From JAEUJM01 sp044221555 (lineage in GTDB: Bacteria; Actinomycetota; Acidimicrobiia; Acidimicrobiales; DATDAH01): a DNA stretch of 64,000 nucleotides. How positions within the stretch are numbered: the stretch's first letter is position 1; each line of letters begins with the position of its first letter. The translations under genes were made by a program, and so were the position numbers. Positions 9,329 to 16,462 of the stretch are shown here, piece after piece. The notes below the pieces were generated by a model. The model saw only the letters and a program-made list of their open reading frames with translations. It did no database searches and had not been told where the DNA came from. Location of the stretch: the NCBI GenBank assembly GCA_044221555.1, contig JBGAOY010000012.1:1-64000 (forward strand), written 5' to 3'.

Positions 9329-10219
9329 ATGGAGATCGGGATCTCGTTGCCCACGATGGCCCCGGGCTACGGGCCGACCACCACGGTCGACTGGGCGCGG
9401 GCGGTCGACGCCGGGCCGTTCTCCAGCATCTCCACCGGCGAGCGCATCTCGTTCGACAACCCTGACTGGGTGTCGTCGTTGGCAGCGTCGGCCGCGGTCA
9501 CCGAGCGGGTGCGGGTGATGGCCAATGTGGTGGTGCTGCCACTGCACGCGGCGGCGCTCGTCGCCAAGCAGGTGGCCACTCTCGACGTGCTCTCCTCGGG
9601 TCGCTTCACGCTCGGCGTCGGCGTGGGTGGCCGCGGGCACGACTACCGCAGCCTCGGGGCGTCCTACACCCACCGTCACGCCCGCCTCGACGAGCAGGTG
9701 GCCGAGTTGCGCCGACTCTGGGCGGGTGAGCCCCCGTTCGAGGGCGCCGACCCGATCGGCCCGGCCCCGGTGCAGGCCGGCGGGCCGCCGATCCTCGCCG
9801 GCTCGCTGGGACCGAAGAGCATGGCCCGGGCCGCGCGCTGGGCCGACGGCGTGACCGGGTTCAGCGTGGCGGGCGTGGCCGACGAGATGGCGGGCACGTT
9901 CCGGCTCGCCGAGCAGGCCTGGCAGGACGCGGGACGCACCGAGGCCCCCCGCAAGGTGAACGGTTGCTTCTACCTGCTGGGCGACGACGACCAGGCGGCA
10001 CGCGACGGCCTGCGGGCGTTCACCGCCCGTTACCTGGGTGTGTTCGGGCGCGACTTCGCCGAGGCCATGGCCGCGGAGACCCGGGTGTGGTCCGTCGATG
10101 CGCTCCACGTGCTGCTCGCGGAGGCCGAGGCCGCGGGCTGCGACGAGCTGATCCTGGTGCCCGGCACCGTCGACCTGGACTGCCTGTCCCGCACCGTCGA
10201 CGCCCTGGCCGCCCGCTGA
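9329..10219 (+). CDS. LLM class flavin-dependent oxidoreductase (luciferase-like)
   Basis: 296 residues of the bacterial luciferase-like monooxygenase TIM barrel, beginning MEIGISLPTMAPGYG and containing the family blocks AASAAVTERVRVMANVVVLP and LSSGRFTLGVGVGGRGHDY. Members use FMN or coenzyme F420; actinobacterial relatives are often F420-dependent, so that is the more likely cofactor but it is not shown by the sequence. Nine bp separate it from the arylsulfatase and 37 bp from the downstream P450, so the three are probably co-expressed. Substrate unknown. Confidence 0.92.
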   Translation: MEIGISLPTMAPGYGPTTTVDWARAVDAGPFSSISTGERISFDNPDWVSSLAASAAVTERVRVMANVVVLPLHAAALVAKQVATLDVLSSGRFTLGVGVGGRGHDYRSLGASYTHRHARLDEQVAELRRLWAGEPPFEGADPIGPAPVQAGGPPILAGSLGPKSMARAARWADGVTGFSVAGVADEMAGTFRLAEQAWQDAGRTEAPRKVNGCFYLLGDDDQAARDGLRAFTARYLGVFGRDFAEAMAAETRVWSVDALHVLLAEAEAAGCDELILVPGTVDLDCLSRTVDALAAR

Positions 10220-10256
10220 CCCCGACCCGAGCCGGTCGAGCGCACCCCGCAGGTCG

Positions 10257-11477
10257 GTGTTCAATGGCAGGGTGACGATCACCCCCACCGCAACCGCGAC
10301 CCGGCCGGCGTTCGACCTGCTCGATCCCGAGTTCTACCGACCGAACCCGCACGACGCCTACACCTGGATGCGGGCCAACGAGCCGGTGTACCGCGACGAG
10401 GCCAACGGGCTCTGGGGCATCACGCGTCACGCCGACGTGCTCGACGTGGAGCGCCGGTCGGACGTGTTCCTCAGCGGACCCGGGTACCGGGCCCTGCTGT
10501 CGCCGGAGGAGTCGAACATGATCGCCCTCGACGACCCCCGCCATCAGCAGCAGCGCCGGCTGGTGTCGCGGGACTTCACCCCCGCGGCCGTGCGCACCCG
10601 GGCCGACGAGATCCGCGCCCTCGTGACCGAGCTGCTCGACCGCGCCCTCGAGCGGGGTGACGGTGTGCTCGACGTCGTCGACGATCTCGCCGCCCAACTG
10701 CCCGCCCGCCTCACCGCCCGGCTGCTCGGCTTCGACGAATCACAGTGGCGTGACCTGAAGAGCTGGTCCGAGCGCCTCATGCGGCTCGACACCGCCGAGC
10801 GCGACAACGACGTCGCCATGGGCGTGTTCACCGCGTGCCTGGAGTTCAACTCGCAGCTCGACGACCTGCTGGCCGCCCGCACGGGTTGCCCCATGGGCGA
10901 CCTGCTCTCCACCTGGGCCAACGACGAGATCGACGGTGAGCCGCTCGACCGCATCTCGGTGTTCCACGAGACCGGCCTGTTCATCTCCGGCGGCTCCGAG
11001 ACCACCCGCACCACGATCGCCCATGGGTTGCGGGCCTTCTGCGACCACCCCGACCAGTGGGAGCTGCTGGCGTCGGACCCGTCCGTCGTCCCGACCGCGG
11101 TGGAGGAGGTCATCCGGTGGGTCACGCCGCTCAACAACTTCTTCCGCAACGCGGCGAGCGACACCGAGGTGGGCGGACAGGCCGTCGCCGCGGGTGACCG
11201 CGTGATCCTGCTGTACCCCTCGGCCAACCGCGACGAGGCGGTGTTCGACGAGCCCTTCCGCTTCGACGTCACCCGTGACCCCAACCACCACGTGGCGTTC
11301 GGGTACGGAACCCACTTCTGCCTCGGCGCCAACTTCGCCCGCCAGACGTTGCGCATCCTGTTCGAGGAGCTGCCGAAGCGCATCACCGCGCTGACGCCCG
11401 TGTCCGAGCCCGACGTCGAGCCCAACATGTTCGCGCGGGCAGTGCGCAGCTTCCGGCTCGGCTACGAGCGACGCTAG
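10257..11477 (+). CDS. Cytochrome P450
   Basis: 406 residues of a soluble bacterial P450. I-helix oxygen-binding region is SGGSETTRTT, the K-helix ExxR is in EEVIRW, and the haem loop is FGYGTHFCLGANFAR with the proximal Cys. It would oxidise a small hydrophobic substrate using ferredoxin and a reductase, neither encoded nearby. The GTG at 10257 gives the longest protein; a second in-frame GTG at 10272 (VTITPT) is an alternative. Placement after an LLM oxidoreductase and a sulfatase suggests a catabolic or xenobiotic module. Confidence 0.95.
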   Translation: MFNGRVTITPTATATRPAFDLLDPEFYRPNPHDAYTWMRANEPVYRDEANGLWGITRHADVLDVERRSDVFLSGPGYRALLSPEESNMIALDDPRHQQQRRLVSRDFTPAAVRTRADEIRALVTELLDRALERGDGVLDVVDDLAAQLPARLTARLLGFDESQWRDLKSWSERLMRLDTAERDNDVAMGVFTACLEFNSQLDDLLAARTGCPMGDLLSTWANDEIDGEPLDRISVFHETGLFISGGSETTRTTIAHGLRAFCDHPDQWELLASDPSVVPTAVEEVIRWVTPLNNFFRNAASDTEVGGQAVAAGDRVILLYPSANRDEAVFDEPFRFDVTRDPNHHVAFGYGTHFCLGANFARQTLRILFEELPKRITALTPVSEPDVEPNMFARAVRSFRLGYERR

Positions 11478-11498
11478 GCCGCCGGGCGAACGGGCGGC

Positions 11499-13151
11499 TC
11501 AGTACGCCCCAGGGGGGCTCGACGCGGTTCGCGGCACACCCCCGCGGGTGAGCAACACCGCATCGCTCCACGGCCGTCCCGAGCCGCGCAGGTCGGGGCG
11601 CGAGGGGGCGTCCGACCACACGGCGGGCGGTACCGGGGCGAGGGTGGCGCCGGCCACGGCCCCGCCCACGAGGCGGAAGTCGCGCGGCGCGGCGCCGGGG
11701 TGGACGAGACGGGGCTCCACCGTGTTGATGCGGTTGTCGCGACGTAGCTGGGCGGCGTTGCACGTGGGGTTGGCATCGGTGCAGGCGGTCGAGCCCTCGA
11801 TGCCCAAGGGGTGGGTGCGCGGGCCGTTCCAGATCACGTTGCCGGCGATGCGCAGGTCGTCGTCGCCGCGTGACGGGTCGGGCACGTTGGCGCCGGCTGG
11901 GGGGTGCACCGGGCCCCGCAGGTCGAACTGCTGCCACGCGCTGCGGAACGGCGCCGGATTCTCGACCACGTTGTTCAGCACGTACACGTGGCGGTTCGGG
12001 ATCACCTGGCCGATGTCGCCCGATGCCGGCCCCCACCCCCCGAGGTCGCGGTGGGCACGACACGTGTCGGTGTCGCCGTCGCAGCCGCGGCCGCCGTGCA
12101 CCACCTCGATCACGTGCGAGCGGGCGCCCACCCGGTAGAGCGTGTTGTGGGCCAGCAGCACGTCGAAGCCGCCGTTCACGCCCATGCCCGCGCCGTCGGT
12201 GTCGTGCACCACGTTGTCCACGAACTCGATGCCGTAGGCCTCGTAGTGCAGCCACGGCGCGGTCATGAACTCGAAGCCCGTCCCTTGGCCCGCCGAGAAT
12301 CCGCCCGTGCCGCAGTGGTGGAAGCGGTTGCCCGCGATCACCAGGTGGGCCGACCCGCCCTTGGCGTACATGCACCAGTCGTCACCGTGGTGGATGTTCG
12401 AGCGCAGCACGTGCCCGTACTGCACCGCCACGAAGTCGACCGGGTTCTCGTACGAGCCGGCGATGGTGCTGTCCTCCACGTACACGTGCTGTGACTGGTT
12501 GACCTTCAGGCCCTCGTGCAGGTCGTGGCCCGCGGTGACCCACACCCGTCGCAGCGTGAGGTGGTCCGCCCGCTCGACGTGTAGCGCCACGTCACTGGCG
12601 GCGGGGTGCCCGCCGCCGGCCACGAAGCGGATGCCCACGAACGACAGGTGGGCCACGTCGAAGATGTTCAAGCCGCCGTCGATGGTGACGGTGCCGGCGC
12701 CGTCCGCAGCCTCGATGCTGACCGGTGCCGCGGCCGAGCCGTGGTGGCCTTCCAGCCACCCGTTGCGCACCGACCCGTAGGGCACGACCCCGGGGGTGAT
12801 GCGGATGCGCACACCGCCGCCCGCCGCCGGCGCCTCGGGCACGCGCCCCCAGGCCTCGCCGAGCGTGCGCAGCGCGTGGCGCCGGTCGGCGCCGGTGTCG
12901 CGGTCACGGCCCCGCACCGGATCGACCCACAGCACGGTCGCCGCCGCCGATGGGGCCCGCCGGACGTGGGCCACGTCGTTCGTCACTGACGCCTCTGTCG
13001 GGATGGCCGGCGCCGGGGCGGTCGCCCCGAGCGTGGCGGCGGCCGACACGACGACCACCACGAGCGCGAGGCCGAAGCGGTGGCCCTGCGTCGTTCGGCG
13101 CCGACGGGTCGCGCAGCGGGGGGACCGGTGGGCACTGGTGAGAGAAGACAT
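11499..13151 (-). CDS. Secreted right-handed parallel beta-helix protein
   Basis: 550 residues. A basic N-terminus and hydrophobic segment (GLALVVVVVSAAATLGATAPAPA) form a signal peptide. After this comes VLWVDPVRGRDRDTG, a typical opening of right-handed beta-helix enzymes (DUF1565/pectate-lyase-like), then repeated N/D-rich rungs such as VVHDTDGAGMGVNGGFDVLLAHNTLYR. This fold is common among polysaccharide lyases and glycan epimerases. I recognise no specific catalytic residues, so only a glycan-related role is inferred. It is divergent from the CoA-transferase gene across 125 bp in which I see no clear motif. Confidence 0.85.
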   Translation of the reverse strand: MSSLTSAHRSPRCATRRRRTTQGHRFGLALVVVVVSAAATLGATAPAPAIPTEASVTNDVAHVRRAPSAAATVLWVDPVRGRDRDTGADRRHALRTLGEAWGRVPEAPAAGGGVRIRITPGVVPYGSVRNGWLEGHHGSAAAPVSIEAADGAGTVTIDGGLNIFDVAHLSFVGIRFVAGGGHPAASDVALHVERADHLTLRRVWVTAGHDLHEGLKVNQSQHVYVEDSTIAGSYENPVDFVAVQYGHVLRSNIHHGDDWCMYAKGGSAHLVIAGNRFHHCGTGGFSAGQGTGFEFMTAPWLHYEAYGIEFVDNVVHDTDGAGMGVNGGFDVLLAHNTLYRVGARSHVIEVVHGGRGCDGDTDTCRAHRDLGGWGPASGDIGQVIPNRHVYVLNNVVENPAPFRSAWQQFDLRGPVHPPAGANVPDPSRGDDDLRIAGNVIWNGPRTHPLGIEGSTACTDANPTCNAAQLRRDNRINTVEPRLVHPGAAPRDFRLVGGAVAGATLAPVPPAVWSDAPSRPDLRGSGRPWSDAVLLTRGGVPRTASSPPGAY

Positions 13152-13276
13152 GGCCCCGTGGGCATCGGCTGTTCAGGGGGCCGCCTTCACCGCCACCCGC
13201 GTCGGACCGAGGCCGGCGTACGGTCCAGGGACCTCCGACTCTGGCGTGCGGCGGTGGCTGCGTCAGACTGAGCCGC

Positions 13277-14575
13277 ATGGCGTTCACCCTCCACACCCCT
13301 GACGAAGCGGCCGAGCTCATCCGCTCCACCGACCGCCTCGGTGTCCCGCTCGGCCCCGGCCAGCCCATGGGCCTGCTGCACGCGCTGGGCAAGCGGGAGC
13401 GCTTCGACGACCTGGTGGTCTTCGGTGCGCTCCTGGTCGACCTGTACGAGTTGTTCACCCGGCCCGGGGTCCACCTGCTCAGCGGGTTCTACGGCCCCGC
13501 CGAGCGGTTCCTGCTCGACTCGGGGGCCGACATCCAGTTCGTGCCGTCCGACTTCCGGCGCTTCACGCCCATCCTCGAGCGCATCAAGCCACGGGTGATG
13601 GCCACGGCGGTCGCCAGCCCCGACGAGGACGGCTGGCTCAGCCTGTCGGTGCATGCCGGCGCGACGATCAGCGAGCTCAAGCGGGCCGCGGCCGACCCCG
13701 AGCGCGTCGTGATCGCCGAGGTGGTGGCCGATGCGCCGCACACGTTCGGCATCGAGCCGGATCATCCCCACCGGCTGCACGTGGACGAGGTCGACATGCT
13801 GGTCGAGGGCGACCGGCCCATGTTCGTGCTCCCCGACGCGGTGCCCACCCAGATCGACGAGCAGATCGCCCAGCACGTGCGTCCCTTCATCACCGACGGG
13901 TGCACGCTGCAGACCGGCATCGGCGGTATCCCGTCGACCATCGCCCGCCTGCTGGCCGAGGACGCCGGGGGTGACTACGGCGTGCACTCCGAGATGTTCA
14001 CCACCGGCCTGATGGAGCTGCACAAGGCCGGCAAGGTGTCGAACGCCCACAAGGGCCAGTACGACGGCATGTCGGTCTCCACGTTCGCGGCGGGCACGAC
14101 CGACCTCTACGAGTGGCTCGACGGCAACGACGAGGTGCGCTTCCTGCCCGCCGAGATCGTGAACTCGCCCGAGGTGGTGGCCCGGAACCGCAAGATGGTC
14201 ACCATCAACGGCGCCCTCATGATCGACCTGTGGGGCCAGGTGGTGGCCGACACCATCGGTCCCCGGCAGTTCTCGGGCATCGGGGGTCACGAGGACTTCG
14301 TGTCGGTGTCGGGCCTGGAGCTCGAGGACCGGGGCCTCATCTGCCTCCCGTCACGGGCCAACGTCGACGGCGGCCAGGTGTCGCGCATCATGAGCTTCCT
14401 GCCCGAGGGCACCGTGGTCACCACGCCCCGTCACCAGCTCGACGTGGTGGTCACCGAGTACGGCGCGGCGTCGCTCCGAGGTCGGACCGTCCGGGAGCGG
14501 GCGCTGGCGCTCGCCGGCATCGCCCATCCCGACGACCGGGCCGAGTTGATGGCCAGAGCCGAGACCATGGGCTGA
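13277..14575 (+). CDS. Acetyl-CoA hydrolase/CoA-transferase family (4-hydroxybutyrate CoA-transferase-like)
   Basis: 432 residues, the usual length for this family. The C-terminal catalytic region includes GIGGIPSTIARLL and GVHSEMFTTGLMEL, where the Glu of HSEM is the conserved catalytic glutamate that forms the CoA thioester in 4-hydroxybutyrate and acetate CoA-transferases. Near the end, VVVTEYGAASLRGRTVRERA is another family hallmark. It would transfer CoA between carboxylates in fatty-acid or short-acid metabolism. It stands alone between the divergent beta-helix gene and the ABC operon. Substrate is not determined. Confidence 0.93.
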   Translation: MAFTLHTPDEAAELIRSTDRLGVPLGPGQPMGLLHALGKRERFDDLVVFGALLVDLYELFTRPGVHLLSGFYGPAERFLLDSGADIQFVPSDFRRFTPILERIKPRVMATAVASPDEDGWLSLSVHAGATISELKRAAADPERVVIAEVVADAPHTFGIEPDHPHRLHVDEVDMLVEGDRPMFVLPDAVPTQIDEQIAQHVRPFITDGCTLQTGIGGIPSTIARLLAEDAGGDYGVHSEMFTTGLMELHKAGKVSNAHKGQYDGMSVSTFAAGTTDLYEWLDGNDEVRFLPAEIVNSPEVVARNRKMVTINGALMIDLWGQVVADTIGPRQFSGIGGHEDFVSVSGLELEDRGLICLPSRANVDGGQVSRIMSFLPEGTVVTTPRHQLDVVVTEYGAASLRGRTVRERALALAGIAHPDDRAELMARAETMG

Positions 14576-14630
14576 TCGCAGTGCCACCTCCCGGCCCGCT
14601 GTCTCCGCGCCGAGTCCCAGGAGCGCCGAC

Positions 14631-15584
14631 GTGACCCCAACGGCCACGGCCGTGGTCGAGACGCGGCGGCTCACGAAGCGGTTCGGGGTCATCGAGGCGG
14701 TGGTCGATCTCGACCTGAGCGTGGAGGCCGGTGAGGTGTTCGGGTTCCTCGGGCCGAACGGGGCCGGCAAGACCACCACCACCCGCCTGCTGCTCGACGC
14801 CATCCGGCCCACCGCGGGGTCGGCCACCGTGTTGGGTGGCACCGCGGCCGATCCCGAGGTGCGCCGACGCATCGGCGTGCTGCCCGCCGACCTGCACTTC
14901 GACGCCCGGCTGACCGGTCACGAGCTGTTCCGGTACCTCGCCGACCTGCGGGGCGGCCTGCCCGCGCACGCCGTCGACCGGCTCTGCGAGCGGTTCGCGC
15001 TCGACCCCGGCCGCCGCATCGACGAGCTCAGCACGGGCAACCGGCGCAAGGTCGGCATCGTGGCCGCCTTCGCCCACCACCCCGAGCTCCTCGTGCTGGA
15101 CGAGCCCACCAGCGGTCTCGACCCGATCATGCAGGAGGAGTTCCACGACCTCGTCCGCGAGCGGAACGCCGACGGTGCCACGATCTTCCTCAGCTCGCAC
15201 CTCCTGCCCGAGGTGCAGGAGATGGCCGACCGGGTGGGCCTGATACGCGACGGCCGCCTCATCGCGGTCAAGACGGTGGCAGACCTGCTCCGCCAGCGCC
15301 TGCAGCACCTCGAGATCGAGCTGCCGGACACGCCACCGGCCGGCGCCTTCGCCGGCGTGCCCGGTGTCGTCGACGCCGCGGTCACCGGGAAGGTCGTGCT
15401 GCTGTCGGTCGAAGGCCCGGTGCACCCCGCTTTGGCCCGTGCCGCCGAGCTCCGGGCCGAGCGCCTCACGAGCCGCCAGCCCGACCTCGAAGCGGTGTTC
15501 CTCGACATCTATCGTCCTGGCAACGGCGGGGGCGCTCGCCCCGCGGGTGGTGTCCCGGCCGGTGACGAGGGGGATGCGCCATGA
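14631..15584 (+). CDS. ABC transporter ATP-binding protein (ABC-2 type exporter)
   Basis: 317 residues. Walker A GPNGAGKTTTTR, signature LSTGNRRKVG (a variant of LSGGQ), Walker B LLVLDEPTSGLDP, and the H-loop in SSHLL are all visible. The C-terminal ~80 residues form an extra domain common in drug/lipid exporters. It starts with GTG after CCAGGAGC. Its stop overlaps the next gene by four bases (ATGA), the partner being an ABC-2 membrane subunit, so the two form one exporter. The substrate is unknown. Confidence 0.95.
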   Translation: MTPTATAVVETRRLTKRFGVIEAVVDLDLSVEAGEVFGFLGPNGAGKTTTTRLLLDAIRPTAGSATVLGGTAADPEVRRRIGVLPADLHFDARLTGHELFRYLADLRGGLPAHAVDRLCERFALDPGRRIDELSTGNRRKVGIVAAFAHHPELLVLDEPTSGLDPIMQEEFHDLVRERNADGATIFLSSHLLPEVQEMADRVGLIRDGRLIAVKTVADLLRQRLQHLEIELPDTPPAGAFAGVPGVVDAAVTGKVVLLSVEGPVHPALARAAELRAERLTSRQPDLEAVFLDIYRPGNGGGARPAGGVPAGDEGDAP

Positions 15585-16399
15585 GCGCGCACCGCGCGGT
15601 CACGGTCGCCCGCCGCCTGCTGGTCGATCGCCGCCGCTCGCTGCTCTGGTGGAGCGTGGCGTTCGTGGTGTTCATCGAGATCAACCTGGTCTTCTACCCG
15701 AGCGTGAAGGGCCAGGACGACTTCGACCGGATGATGGAGCAGATGCCCGAGAGCCTGCGGGTGTTGTCCGGCATCACCGAGAACACCTCCATCACCTCGC
15801 CCATCGGCTACCTGCAGGGCCAGGTGTTCGCGATGTGGTTCCCCCTGTTGCTGCTCATCTTCGGCGTGGGACTGGCGGCCAACGCGATCGCGGGCGCCGA
15901 GCAGGCCGGCACCCTCGAGTACCTGCTCACGCTGCCGGTGCGGCGGCGCGAGGTGGCGGCCGGGCGGATCGGCGCCCTCGTCACGCTGCTGCTGGTGATG
16001 GCGGTGATCGGGACGGCCTCGCTCGTCATCACCGACCCGCTCGTGGGGCTCGACGAGGGCATCTCGTACCCCAACCTGCTCGCCGCCTGCGTGGAAGGGT
16101 TGCTGCTGGCGCTCGTGTTCGCGTCGCTCGCGTTCGCGGTGGGCGCGGCGACGGGTCGCAAGGCGGAGGCCATCGCGGTGGCCAGCGCCGCCGCCGCGGC
16201 GGCGTTCCTCCTCAACGGCTTCGGTGACCTGATCGACCTGCTCGGGACGCTGCGAGTGGTGTCACCGTGGCACTGGTACGTGGGCAGCGAGCCGCTGGTG
16301 AACGGCTTCACCCTGTTCAGCACCGTGCCCCCGTTGCTCACGTCGGCGGTGCTCTTGGCGATCGGCGTCTGGGCGTTCGACCGCCGCGATCTGCGCTGA
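15581..16399 (+). CDS. ABC-2 type transporter permease
   Basis: 272 residues with about six hydrophobic segments. A large extracytoplasmic loop after the first helix (VFYPSVKGQDDFDRMMEQMP) is typical of ABC-2 permeases, as is GAEQAGTLEYLLTLPVRRREV, the conserved cytoplasmic coupling region. It overlaps the ATPase gene by ATGA, giving equal expression. The pair is probably a complete homodimeric exporter. It may expel a hydrophobic compound; nothing in the context narrows this. Confidence 0.93.
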   Translation: MSAHRAVTVARRLLVDRRRSLLWWSVAFVVFIEINLVFYPSVKGQDDFDRMMEQMPESLRVLSGITENTSITSPIGYLQGQVFAMWFPLLLLIFGVGLAANAIAGAEQAGTLEYLLTLPVRRREVAAGRIGALVTLLLVMAVIGTASLVITDPLVGLDEGISYPNLLAACVEGLLLALVFASLAFAVGAATGRKAEAIAVASAAAAAAFLLNGFGDLIDLLGTLRVVSPWHWYVGSEPLVNGFTLFSTVPPLLTSAVLLAIGVWAFDRRDLR

Positions 16400-16462
16400 G
16401 CCCGGCGATGTCGTTCCCGCCACGCTGCTTCATCAGGCGGGCCGGACTGCCGAAGGCTTCTG

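Noticed and set aside
6764..10288. Very long open reading frame on the - strand across the sulfatase and LLM genes
   Set aside because: Its codon third positions mirror the second/third positions of the + strand genes; no domain signal. It is a GC-rich shadow, as are similar long frames opposite 2.8-4.9 kb, 16.9-17.8 kb, 20.7-24.6 kb and 54.0-56.7 kb.
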